7,253 nt of DNA, from positions 1,855 through 9,107 of the forward strand of contig PMKK01000348.1 of the NCBI GenBank assembly GCA_003157715.1. Reading direction: 5' to 3'. The DNA is from Actinomycetota bacterium (GTDB taxonomy: Bacteria > Actinomycetota > Thermoleophilia > UBA2241). Shown in pieces: positions 1 through 6,475 of the stretch (position 1 is its first letter; each line of letters starts with the position of its first letter). The translations under genes were made by a program, and so were the position numbers. Under the pieces are notes generated by a model. That model was not told the origin of the DNA. It worked only from the letters and a program-made list of their open reading frames with translations, and did no database searches.

Positions 1-1
1 C

Positions 2-658
2 GACACCTACAACGTGGTGAGCTTTCTCACCCGTCAGGGTCTCGAGATAGAGATGCACACCCACGACGACTTCGGCATGGCCACGGCCAACGCGCTGGCC
101 GGCATCAAGGCCGGGGCGACCTACGTCAACACGACCGTCAACGGGCTCGGCGAGCGGGCCGGCAACGCGGCCCTCGAAGAGGTCGTCATGGCCCTCAAGT
201 TCCTCGGCCACGTCGAGCTCGGCCTGCACACCTCGCGCTTCCGCGAGCTCTGCGAGTACGTCGCCGCCGCCTCGGCGCGCACCATCCCCGCCTGGAAGAG
301 CATCGTGGGCACCAACGTCTTCGCCCACGAGTCGGGCATCCACGCCGACGGGGTCATCAAGAACCCGCTGAACTACGAAGCCTACGCCCCCGAGGACGTC
401 GGGCTCGAGCGTCAGATCGTGGTGGGCAAGCACTCGGGCTCGCGCACCATCTACCGCAAGTTCCAGGAGTTCGGCATCGAGCTCAGCGCGCAGGACGCCG
501 ACGAGCTGCTGAGGCTCGTGCGCCAGACCGCGATCGAGCTCAAGCGGGCGCTGTTCGAGAAGGAGCTCATGTACATCTACCAGGACTACATCGCGCGGCT
601 CGGCGACGAGCTGCCGGTGCCCGGCAGCCAGGCTCCGGCCGTGCCGGGCCGCCCGTAG
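2..658 (+). CDS. Homocitrate synthase / NifV-type condensing enzyme (possibly Re-citrate synthase), 3' part only
   Basis: The gene enters from the left edge in frame, first full codon at 2, and 218 codons are visible. It is the C-terminal half of a DRE-TIM-type Claisen condensing enzyme that joins acetyl-CoA to a 2-oxoacid. Visible landmarks are the HTHDDFG metal-binding His-x-His pair (visible residues 19-25), the NGLGERAGN loop, NVFAHESGIHADG and the VGKHSG motif. The wording (TTVNGLGERAGNAALEEVVMAL) is that of the NifV/homocitrate synthase branch rather than LeuA. After VGKHSG only about 75 residues remain, so the LeuA allosteric C-terminal domain is absent. The usual HxHND motif reads HxHDD here. 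The family includes homocitrate synthases, methanogen AksA and the Re-citrate synthase of Clostridium kluyveri; sequence alone does not choose between them. It is the first visible gene of the operon, 10 bases before the dehydratase large subunit. Family membership is secure, substrate is not. Confidence 0.9.
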   Translation, partial: DTYNVVSFLTRQGLEIEMHTHDDFGMATANALAGIKAGATYVNTTVNGLGERAGNAALEEVVMALKFLGHVELGLHTSRFRELCEYVAAASARTIPAWKSIVGTNVFAHESGIHADGVIKNPLNYEAYAPEDVGLERQIVVGKHSGSRTIYRKFQEFGIELSAQDADELLRLVRQTAIELKRALFEKELMYIYQDYIARLGDELPVPGSQAPAVPGRP

Positions 659-668
659 AGACCGCGCC

Positions 669-1961
669 GTGCCCGCCACCCTCGCCGAAAAGATCATCGC
701 CGCCCACGCCGGCGCCGAGTCGGTGGCCGCCGGCCAGATCGTGGTCGCCCTGGTCGATCTCGCCATCGCCCAGGACGGCACCGGGCCGCTGGCCATCCAG
801 CAGCTGCGCGACCTCGGCCGCCTGCGGCTCAAGGTGCCGGCCGCCGTGTTTTTCATCGACCACGCGGCACCCTCGCCGCGCGCCGAGCTCTCCGCCGCCC
901 ACCAGGTCATCCGCCGCTTCTGCGACGAGACCGGCGCGACGCTCTCCGACATCGAGATGGGCGTCTGTCACCAGCGCGTGGTCGAAGGGTACGCGAAGCC
1001 CGGTGACGTGGTGATCGGCGCCGACTCGCACACCTGCACGGCGGGCGCGCTGGGCGCCTTCGCGACCGGCATGGGCTCGACCGACGTCGCCATCGGCATG
1101 GCCACCGGGCAGACCTGGCTGCGGGTGCCCGAGACCTTTCGCATAGAGGTCGGCGGGCGCTTCGCCGACGGGGTCATGGCCAAGGACCTCATCCTCACGA
1201 TCATCGGCCGGCTGGGCGCCGACGGGGCCACCTACAAGGCCCTCGAGTTCGGCGGTCCGGCGGTCGAAGCGCTGCCCATGCACGAGCGCCTGACCCTGAC
1301 CAACATGGCCGTCGAGGCCGGCGCCAAGACCGGTCTCGTGGCCAGCGACGAGATCACGCGGTCGTACCTGGCCGCCCAGGGCCGCGAGGCCGACTGGCGG
1401 GCCATCGCCCCCGACCCGGGCGCGGTCTACGAGCGCTCGCTGTCGTATCTGGCCGACGAGCTCGTGCCGGTCGTCGCCGCGCCGCACACGGTCGACAACG
1501 TGCACCCGGCCGCTGAGCTCGCCGGCACGAAGGTCGACCAGGTGCTGCTCGGCACCTGCACCAACGGCCGTCTCGAAGACCTGCGCGCGGCGGCGCGCGT
1601 GCTGCGCGGCCGCCACCGCGCGCCGGGCACCCGCCTGATCGTCACGCCGGCCTCGCGGGCCGTGTGGCGTGCCGCCGCCGACGAGGGGCTGCTGCAGGCC
1701 TTCGCCGACGCCGGCGCCGCCGTGACCAACCCCGGCTGCGGCGCCTGCGTCGGTGTGCACGAGGGCATCCTCGGCGATGGCGAGGTCTGCGTGAGCACCG
1801 CCAACCGCAACTTCAAGGGCCGCATGGGAAACCCCGAGGCCCACATCTACCTCGCCAGCCCGCTCACCGCGGCCGCGGCCGCGGTCGCCGGCGAGATCGT
1901 CGACCCGCGCGAGCTGGTCACGGCCGGCGAGGTCTCACCAGAAGGAGAACAGCATGGCTAA
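669..1961 (+). CDS. Aconitase-superfamily dehydratase large subunit (homoaconitase / LeuC-like)
   Basis: This 430-residue protein is the [4Fe-4S] catalytic subunit of a two-subunit hydro-lyase, isomerising a hydroxy-tricarboxylate (homocitrate, citrate or isopropylmalate) through the cis-enoate. The three cluster cysteines are visible: C297 in LGTCTNGR, then C357 and C360 in NPGCGACVG. The substrate/active-site stretch [10 protein letters not shown] lies at 118-127 and [12 protein letters not shown] near 378-389. Length and motifs match the archaeal/bacterial LeuC-HACN type (about 420 residues) rather than the ~470-residue enterobacterial LeuC or the ~900-residue single-chain aconitases. The GTG start gives [11 protein letters not shown], the normal N-terminus of the family, but no strong Shine-Dalgarno site is seen, so translation is probably coupled to the upstream gene 10 bases away. 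The 3' end overlaps the cyclophilin gene by 8 bases. The small subunit is encoded separately, beyond the cyclophilin. The substrate is inferred from neighbours only. Confidence 0.92.
   Translation: MPATLAEKIIAAHAGAESVAAGQIVVALVDLAIAQDGTGPLAIQQLRDLGRLRLKVPAAVFFIDHAAPSPRAELSAAHQVIRRFCDETGATLSDIEMGVCHQRVVEGYAKPGDVVIGADSHTCTAGALGAFATGMGSTDVAIGMATGQTWLRVPETFRIEVGGRFADGVMAKDLILTIIGRLGADGATYKALEFGGPAVEALPMHERLTLTNMAVEAGAKTGLVASDEITRSYLAAQGREADWRAIAPDPGAVYERSLSYLADELVPVVAAPHTVDNVHPAAELAGTKVDQVLLGTCTNGRLEDLRAAARVLRGRHRAPGTRLIVTPASRAVWRAAADEGLLQAFADAGAAVTNPGCGACVGVHEGILGDGEVCVSTANRNFKGRMGNPEAHIYLASPLTAAAAAVAGEIVDPRELVTAGEVSPEGEQHG
1941..1947 (+). promoter_or_regulatory. Shine-Dalgarno site of the cyclophilin gene
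   Basis: GAAGGAG lies inside the last codons of the dehydratase large-subunit gene, 6 bases before the ATG at 1954. It fixes the cyclophilin start and shows that the gene is translated with its own strong signal despite the 8-base overlap. Confidence 0.75.
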
Positions 1962-2469
1962 GCAGTACGACGCCGCGCCGCCCATGGTCATCGACCCGGC
2001 CAAGCGCTACAGCGCTACCATCGCCACCGAGCGCGGCGACATCGTCGTCGAGCTTTACGCCGACAAAGTGCCGGCCACGGTCAACAACTTCGTCTTTCTG
2101 GCGCGCGACGGCTACTACGACGGCGTCACCTTTCACCGGGTCATCGCCAATTTCATGGCCCAGACCGGCGACCCCACGGGCACCGGCCGCGGCGGCCCCG
2201 GCTACAAGTTCTCAGACGAGTTCGAACCAAGCCTGCGCCACGACGGCCCCGGGGTGCTCTCCATGGCCAACGCCGGCCCCAACACCAACGGCTCGCAGTT
2301 CTTCATCACTCACAAGGCGACGCCGCATCTCGACGGCAAGCATGCCGTGTTCGGCCGCGTCGTCGAAGGCATGGACGTCGTCTACTCGATCCCCGAGCGC
2401 GATCCGGGCAGCGCTCGCGAGCCCGGTCTGGCCATGACCAGCGTGACCATCTCAGAGAGCGACGCCTGA
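1954..2469 (+). CDS. Cyclophilin-type peptidyl-prolyl cis-trans isomerase (cytoplasmic)
   Basis: This complete 171-residue single-domain cyclophilin catalyses cis-trans isomerisation of proline peptide bonds. Signature segments in order are [15 protein letters not shown] (60-74), [20 protein letters not shown] (100-119) and [11 protein letters not shown] (126-136). Equivalents of the human CypA active site are present: R62 (R55), F67, M68 and Q70 (F60, M61, Q63), Q115 and F117 (Q111, F113), and H130 (H126). The CypA W121 position is H125, as in many bacterial cyclophilins expected to bind cyclosporin poorly. No signal peptide or membrane segment is seen, so it is cytosolic. Its position is odd: it lies between the large and small subunit genes of one dehydratase, overlapping the former by 8 bases and ending 3 bases before the latter. 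It is therefore certainly co-transcribed with them. A role in folding or assembling that iron-sulfur enzyme is only an inference; a chance insertion of a housekeeping gene is equally possible. Confidence 0.95.
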   Translation: MAKQYDAAPPMVIDPAKRYSATIATERGDIVVELYADKVPATVNNFVFLARDGYYDGVTFHRVIANFMAQTGDPTGTGRGGPGYKFSDEFEPSLRHDGPGVLSMANAGPNTNGSQFFITHKATPHLDGKHAVFGRVVEGMDVVYSIPERDPGSAREPGLAMTSVTISESDA

Positions 2470-2472
2470 CCC

Positions 2473-3003
2473 ATGGCGGTTCCCGGCGGCAGCGGCGACC
2501 TTTTGCGCGGACGCGCCTGGACGTTCGGCGACGGCATCTCGACCGACCACATCGCGCCGGGCCGTCTGTTTCACCTGCGGACCAATCTGCCCGAGCTCGC
2601 CAAGCACGTGCTCGAAGACGCCAACCCCGAGTTCGCCAAGCGCGTCAAGGCGGGCGACTTCGTGGTTGGCGGGCGCAACTTCGGGCTCGGCTCGAGCCGC
2701 GAGCACGCGCCGCGCATCATCAAGCTGGCCGGCGTCGGCGCGGTGCTCGCGCAATCGTTCGCGCGCATCTTCTTTCGCAACGCGATCAACGTCGGGCTGC
2801 CGGTGCTCACCTGCGACACGAGCGCCATCGAGCAGTGGGACGACCTCGAGGTCGACCTCGCGGCCGGCGAGGTGCGCGACCTGACTCGGGGTGCGACGGT
2901 ACCGTTCGCGCCGCTGCCGTCGGTCATGCTCAAGATCCTCTCCGATGGTGGCCTGGTCTCGCACTTTCGCAAGTACGGCGAGTTCCACCTGCCCGAGGGG
3001 TGA
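2473..3003 (+). CDS. Aconitase-superfamily dehydratase small subunit (homoaconitase / LeuD-like)
   Basis: This 176-residue swivel-domain subunit completes the hydro-lyase whose large subunit starts at 669. Family marks are the N-terminal [14 protein letters not shown] (18-31), [15 protein letters not shown] (66-80), which carries the active-site serine/arginine loop, and [16 protein letters not shown] (95-110). The loop after DHIAPGR reads HLRT (34-37). In Methanocaldococcus jannaschii the corresponding loop is YLRT in the homoaconitase subunit and YLVY in the isopropylmalate isomerase subunit, with the Arg linked to tricarboxylate substrates. R36 therefore favours homoaconitate or aconitate over isopropylmalate. 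Length is normal for the archaeal-type small subunit (about 160-175). The ATG follows the cyclophilin stop by 3 bases with only a weak purine run upstream, which suggests coupled translation. The extra ~10 residues before the conserved region leave the exact start slightly uncertain. Confidence 0.92.
   Translation: MAVPGGSGDLLRGRAWTFGDGISTDHIAPGRLFHLRTNLPELAKHVLEDANPEFAKRVKAGDFVVGGRNFGLGSSREHAPRIIKLAGVGAVLAQSFARIFFRNAINVGLPVLTCDTSAIEQWDDLEVDLAAGEVRDLTRGATVPFAPLPSVMLKILSDGGLVSHFRKYGEFHLPEG
2995..3000 (+). promoter_or_regulatory. Shine-Dalgarno site deciding the dehydrogenase start
   Basis: GAGGGG sits at the very end of the small-subunit gene, 5 bases before GTG at 3006. It supports that GTG over the much more upstream GTG at 2835, which would add 57 residues unrelated to the family and overlap the small-subunit gene. 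Confidence 0.65.
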
Positions 3004-3005
3004 TC

Positions 3006-4007
3006 GTGACTCATCGCGTTACCCTCATCCCCGGCGACGGCACCGGTCCCGAGCTGGCAGAGGCGCTCGAGACGGTGCTGGCCGCGAGCGGCGTGGCGAT
3101 CGCCTGGGAGCGCCACGAGGCCGGTCTGGCCGTGCTGGAGCGCCGCGGCACGCCGCTGCCCGACGAGGTCATCGATTCGATCAGAGACACGAGGGTGGCC
3201 ATCAAGGGGCCCATCACCACGCCCGTCGGGTCGGGCTTTCGCTCGGTCAACGTGGCGCTGCGCAAGGCGCTCGATCTCTATGCCTGCCTGCGTCCGGCGA
3301 AGTCGCTCGTGGGCGTGCCCAGCCGCTATGCCGGCATCGATCTGGTCGTCGTGCGCGAGAACACCGAGGATCTCTACGCCGGCATCGAGCACCAGATCAC
3401 CCCCGACATCGCCGAGTCCATCAAGATCATCAGCAGAGCGGCCTCCGAGCGCATCGTGCGCTTCGCCTTCGACTACGCTCGCGCTCACGGCCGCCGCAAG
3501 GTCACGGCGGTGCACAAGGCCAACATCATGAAGCTCACCGACGGATTGTTCCTGCGGGTCGCGCGCGAGGTCGCCGGTTCGTACCCCGACGTCGCCTTCG
3601 ACGACTGTATCGTCGACAACCTCTGCCAGCAGCTCGTGCTGCGGCCTGAGGAGTTCGACGTGCTGGTGGCGCCCAATCTCTACGGCGACATCGTCAGCGA
3701 CCTCTGTGCCGGCCTCATCGGCGGCCCGGGCGTCGCGCCGGGGGCCAACATCGGCACCGCGGCCGCCCTGTTCGAGGCCGTGCACGGCAGCGGCCCCGAC
3801 ATCGCCGGGCAGAACGTCGTCAACCCGACGGCCTTTCTTCTGTCGGGGGTGCTCATGCTCGAACACCTCGGCGAGACCGAGGCTGCCGCGCGCGTCTACG
3901 ATGCCGTGGCCGCGGTGATCGCCGATGGCCGCCGCACGACCGCCGACCTCGGCGGTACGGCCGGGACGCGCGAGTTCGCGCGCGCCGTGGCCGCCCGCCT
4001 CTCCTGA
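3006..4007 (+). CDS. NAD-type isocitrate / homoisocitrate dehydrogenase
   Basis: This 333-residue beta-decarboxylating dehydrogenase oxidises and decarboxylates a 2-hydroxy-tricarboxylate to a 2-oxoacid. The start chosen gives [16 protein letters not shown], the canonical N-terminus. Visible catalytic residues are R86, R96 and R117 (substrate carboxylates), Y124 in RENTEDLY, K171 in HKAN, and metal aspartates D204, D228 and D232. Around the substrate site it reads [11 protein letters not shown], so S80 and N82 keep the Ser-x-Asn pair of true isocitrate dehydrogenases. As I recall them, Thermus and yeast homoisocitrate dehydrogenases and LeuB lack this pair. D265-I266 after HGSGP is the NAD-type signature, where NADP enzymes have Lys-Tyr. 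Length matches the 330-350 residue NAD-IDH/HICDH group. It lies 2 bases after the dehydratase small subunit. Family assignment is firm; isocitrate versus homoisocitrate is open, with the motif leaning to isocitrate. Confidence 0.92.
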   Translation: MTHRVTLIPGDGTGPELAEALETVLAASGVAIAWERHEAGLAVLERRGTPLPDEVIDSIRDTRVAIKGPITTPVGSGFRSVNVALRKALDLYACLRPAKSLVGVPSRYAGIDLVVVRENTEDLYAGIEHQITPDIAESIKIISRAASERIVRFAFDYARAHGRRKVTAVHKANIMKLTDGLFLRVAREVAGSYPDVAFDDCIVDNLCQQLVLRPEEFDVLVAPNLYGDIVSDLCAGLIGGPGVAPGANIGTAAALFEAVHGSGPDIAGQNVVNPTAFLLSGVLMLEHLGETEAAARVYDAVAAVIADGRRTTADLGGTAGTREFARAVAARLS

Positions 4008-4030
4008 GTCCTGTTCCGCCAACGCCCCGT

Positions 4031-4038
4031 AAAGGAGG
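4031..4038 (+). promoter_or_regulatory. Consensus Shine-Dalgarno site of the DUF3467 gene
   Basis: AAAGGAGG is a full match to the anti-Shine-Dalgarno complement, 5 bases before the GTG at 4044. It is the strongest ribosome binding site in the window and fixes the start of the small gene that follows. Confidence 0.8.
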
Positions 4039-4043
4039 CCCCA

Positions 4044-4337
4044 GTGCCCGAACCTGAGGATCGCCGCTTCAACATCCACGCCACGCCCGAGATGATGGCC
4101 GGCGTCTATGCCAACTTCGCCAACGTCAGCCACTCCGACTACGAGTTCTCGCTCACCTTCATGCGCTTAGACCACGAGAGCGAGACCGACGAAGAGATCA
4201 ACGGCGTCGTCGTGGCTCGCGTCAACGTCACCGCGCGCTTCATGAAGGAGCTGGCCGACGCGATCAACGACAACCTCGGCAAGTGGCAGGCCGGCGAGAA
4301 CATCCGCAATCTGCCCGAGGCGCCCGACCACGACTAG
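4044..4337 (+). CDS. DUF3467-family small protein of unknown function
   Basis: This 97-residue soluble, acidic protein has no signal peptide, membrane segment or cysteine. The pattern GVYANFANVSHSDYEFSLTF (residues 20-39), then a polar loop, then GVVVARVNVT and KELADAINDNLGKW is that of the DUF3467 family: two beta-rich conserved stretches followed by a C-terminal helix. I know of no established biochemical role for the family, so none is assigned. It follows the dehydrogenase by 36 bases with no terminator or promoter visible in the gap. It has a consensus ribosome binding site and is followed by a GC-rich palindromic region, so it looks like the last gene of the operon. Co-transcription with the 2-oxoacid elongation genes is likely; a functional link to them is not shown. 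Confidence 0.85.
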   Translation: MPEPEDRRFNIHATPEMMAGVYANFANVSHSDYEFSLTFMRLDHESETDEEINGVVVARVNVTARFMKELADAINDNLGKWQAGENIRNLPEAPDHD

Positions 4338-4416
4338 CATCGCGCTCCGCCGGCCTCCGGCCGCCGGCCGCGGCCTCAGCCGGCCGCAGCCTCCCGCCGG
4401 TCACAGCCCTTGCGGG

Positions 4417-4454
4417 CCGCCGGTAGCGCCGCCGGCCGCCGGTAGCGCCGCCGG
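4417..4454 (+). repeat. Perfect tandem 19-bp repeat, two copies
   Basis: CCGCCGGTAGCGCCGCCGG occurs at 4417-4435 and again, identical and directly abutting, at 4436-4454. A third copy begins but breaks off after CCG. Each unit contains CCGG palindromes near both ends, so folded forms are possible. Replication slippage in GC-rich intergenic DNA is a simple origin. Confidence 0.85.
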
Positions 4455-4537
4455 CCGAGGCGCGAGGGACCGTTGTAGGCGGTCTCGAAGAACGCCGTTT
4501 TGTCGATACGAGCGGGTCTTTTGTGCCAAGCACGCGA

Positions 4538-4567
4538 TTGGCAGGCGGCTTGGCGCACGCCTACAAT
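4538..4567 (+). promoter_or_regulatory. Sigma-70-type promoter of the AOR-ferredoxin operon
   Basis: A -35 TTGGCA (4538-4543) and a -10 TACAAT (4562-4567) are separated by 18 bases. They lie in the less GC-rich part of the gap and upstream of the AOR gene. Each hexamer has one or two mismatches to consensus. Transcription would start near 4573-4575, giving a 5' leader of about 88 bases. Confidence 0.6.
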
Positions 4568-4570
4568 GAC

Positions 4571-4655
4571 CGGACCTACCATCTCGCCGCGGGTCCGCCC
4601 GACGCCATCCGGCGTGGCACTCCCGCCAGGCTGAATCTGGGCAACTCAAAGGGAG
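4571..4655 (+). promoter_or_regulatory. AOR mRNA leader with possible SD-covering hairpin
   Basis: Three potential stems are visible: CGGACC (4571-4576) with GGTCCG (4592-4597); ACGCC (4602-4606) with GGCGT (4611-4615) around a 4-base loop; and CTCCC (4620-4624) with GGGAG (4651-4655), nested over CCAG (4626-4629) with CTGG (4637-4640). The last outer stem uses the AOR Shine-Dalgarno bases, so folding would hide the ribosome binding site. I do not recognise a known riboswitch class. Short stems like these are frequent in GC-rich DNA, so regulation is an inference. Confidence 0.3.
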
Positions 4656-4661
4656 GGCGCT

Positions 4662-6440
4662 TTGGACTTCTACAAGGGGAACGTGCTCAAGATCGACATG
4701 AGCGCGGGCACCGCGGAGGTCGAGCCGTTGAACATGGAGTGGGCGCGACTCTACGTCGGTGGCAAGGGGCTGATGCTGCGCTACCTTTGGGACCTGACCG
4801 AACCGGGCATGGACCCATGGTCGCCCGAGAATCCGCTGATCGTCGCGCCGGGCCCGTTCGCCGGCACCAACGTGAGCACCTGTTCGCGCGTCGTGCTGGG
4901 CGGCAAGAGTCCCGCTAACGGCACTATCCTCGACAGCTACTGCGGCGGCTCCTTCGGCTCCGTCCTCAAGTTCGCCGGCTACGACCTGATCATCGTGCAG
5001 GGCTGCGCGGCCGAGCTCACGGCCGTGCTCATCAAGGACGACAAGGTGAGCTTCGTGCCGGCCGCCAAGTACGCCGGCATGCTCACGGCCGACATCGAGG
5101 CCGCGCTGCGCGCCGACTTCGACCCGCACATGACCTCGCTGTCGATCGGCCCGGCGGGCGAGCACAAGCTGCCCTGGGCCTGCGTCTCCAACGACCAGTA
5201 CCACAAGGCCGGGCGTGGCGGCACCGGCGCCCTGATGGGCTCCAAGAACCTCAAGGCGATCGCCGTGGCCGGCACCGGCCGCGTCACGGTCGGCGACGCG
5301 CGGGCGTTCCTCGAAGACATCGAGCGCATCGACACCGACTACATCCTTACCGACTCCAACTACTGGGTCCACGAAGAAGGCACGCCGATCCTGGTCGACG
5401 TCACCGACGGCGCCGGCTGCCAGCCGACGCGCAACTACGCCGAGGGCACCTTCAAGGGCGCGAGCCACATCAACTCCGAGGCCTTCCAGAAGATCCGCGT
5501 CAAGAAGCGCGCCTGTTACCAGTGCACGCTGGCCTGCCGCAACTTCCACCGCATCAACGATGTCGAAGGCGAAGGCCCCGAGTACGAGACCATCGCGCTC
5601 TGCGGCTCGAACGTCGGCGTCGACGACATCGGCGCCCTCATGCAGTTCAACCACCTCTGCGACGAGTATGGGCTCGACACCATCTCGACCGGCAACGTGC
5701 TCGGTCTGGCGATGGACATGACCGAGAAGGGCATCCACGACTTCGGCCTGCATTTCGGCGACCTCGAGGCCTACCTCAAGATCCCCGAGCAGCTCGCCCT
5801 GCGCACCGGCGTCGGCGCCGAGCTGGCCATGGGCTCCCGCGCCCTCGCGGCCAAGTACGATCACCCCGAGCTGGGCATGCAGGTCAAGGGCCTCGAAGCA
5901 CCCGGCTACGACCCGCGCGGCTCGTTCGGCATGAGCATCGCCTACGCCACCTCCGACCGCGGCGCCTGCCACATGCGCTCGTTCCCGATCGCCGTCGAGG
6001 TCGTCGAGGGCACCATGCCCGCCGACACCCTCGACGAGAGCAAGGCCGAGTTCAACATCACCTTCCAGAACCACTACGCCTTCAAGTTCTGCGGCATCTG
6101 GTGCGACTTCTGGGCGATCGACTACGAGCAGATGGGCATGCTCATGAAGCACCTCTGGAAGCGCGAGGTCACAGAAGAAGAGATGACCCGGGTCGGCGAG
6201 CGCGTCTGGAACCTGGGGCGTCTGTTCAACCTGCGCGAGGGCTACACCAAGGCCGACGACGTGATCCCCGAAGCCTGGCTCGAGAAGCCCTTCACCGAGG
6301 GCGTCTCCGCCGGCAAGATCATCGGCACCGCGCGCTTCAACAAGGTCCTGGGCGAGTACTACGCTCTGCGTGGCTGGGACGAGAACGGTGTACCCACCGA
6401 GGCCAAGCTCACCGAGCTCGGCATTGACGTGCGGCTCTAG
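4662..6440 (+). CDS. Aldehyde:ferredoxin oxidoreductase family protein (tungsten/molybdenum bis-pterin enzyme)
   Basis: This complete 592-residue AOR-family protein is predicted to oxidise aldehydes to acids, or reduce acids with low-potential ferredoxin, in the cytosol. The TTG start is set by GGGAGG 5 bases upstream and gives the usual MDFYKGNVLKID opening. Positions run nearly in register with Pyrococcus furiosus AOR (605 residues): R76, G95 and A183 in HKAGRGG at the pterin site; GPEYET (305-310) and H437 in DRGACHMRS at the active site. The [4Fe-4S] ligands are C285, C288 and C292 in ACYQCTLAC, with the fourth at C481 (GIWCDF) or C477. At the N93 position there is Tyr, followed by Cys (DSYCGGSFG). 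In the Pyrococcus enzyme the N93 contact is through the backbone carbonyl, so binding need not be lost. BamB-type benzoyl-CoA reductase subunits read differently around residues 74-95. Metal (W or Mo) and substrate cannot be told from sequence. Confidence 0.93.
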   Translation: MDFYKGNVLKIDMSAGTAEVEPLNMEWARLYVGGKGLMLRYLWDLTEPGMDPWSPENPLIVAPGPFAGTNVSTCSRVVLGGKSPANGTILDSYCGGSFGSVLKFAGYDLIIVQGCAAELTAVLIKDDKVSFVPAAKYAGMLTADIEAALRADFDPHMTSLSIGPAGEHKLPWACVSNDQYHKAGRGGTGALMGSKNLKAIAVAGTGRVTVGDARAFLEDIERIDTDYILTDSNYWVHEEGTPILVDVTDGAGCQPTRNYAEGTFKGASHINSEAFQKIRVKKRACYQCTLACRNFHRINDVEGEGPEYETIALCGSNVGVDDIGALMQFNHLCDEYGLDTISTGNVLGLAMDMTEKGIHDFGLHFGDLEAYLKIPEQLALRTGVGAELAMGSRALAAKYDHPELGMQVKGLEAPGYDPRGSFGMSIAYATSDRGACHMRSFPIAVEVVEGTMPADTLDESKAEFNITFQNHYAFKFCGIWCDFWAIDYEQMGMLMKHLWKREVTEEEMTRVGERVWNLGRLFNLREGYTKADDVIPEAWLEKPFTEGVSAGKIIGTARFNKVLGEYYALRGWDENGVPTEAKLTELGIDVRL

Positions 6441-6475
6441 GCCGTCGAAGCGACTACGTCATCGTCGCTCAGGCC

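Larger units (their letters stand above)
4338..4661 (+). other. Intergenic region between the two operons
   Basis: No convincing gene is present; open frames here are short and shaped by GC-rich repeats. The first ~120 bases are almost entirely C and G and full of short palindromes, for example CGGCC-TCC-GGCCG at 4351-4363 and GGCCGCGGCC at 4366-4375, followed by a tandem repeat at 4417-4454. This part probably ends transcription of the first operon, although there is no U-tract. The composition drops sharply after about 4466, and a promoter and leader for the AOR gene follow. Confidence 0.7.

Noticed and set aside
567..1844. Long minus-strand open frame of 425 codons opposite the dehydratase large subunit
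   Set aside because: It is a mirror of a well-recognised gene in high-GC DNA. The translation is low-complexity (Gly, Ala, Arg, His rich) with no family motif.
2835..3005. 57-codon upstream extension of the dehydrogenase from GTG 2835
   Set aside because: It overlaps the small-subunit gene, is Arg/Gly-rich and unrelated to the family. GTG 3006 has a ribosome binding site and gives the canonical N-terminus.
2..4007. Leucine biosynthesis operon (LeuA, LeuC, LeuD, LeuB)
   Set aside because: The synthase lacks the LeuA regulatory domain and has NifV-type wording. The small subunit has the LRT loop and the dehydrogenase has Ser-x-Asn instead of the LeuB substrate motif.
2571..4133. Minus-strand open frame of 520 codons across the small subunit and dehydrogenase
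   Set aside because: It spans two convincing plus-strand genes and their junction. Composition is typical of an antisense shadow and no domain is recognisable.
4338..4460. CRISPR array or insertion-sequence end
   Set aside because: The repeats abut without spacers, there are only two copies, and no transposase or terminal inverted repeat is seen.
4401..6152. Minus-strand open frame of 583 codons opposite the AOR gene
   Set aside because: The AOR reading is certain from its cofactor motifs. The antisense product is a Val/Gly/Ala/Asp-rich shadow running into repeats.
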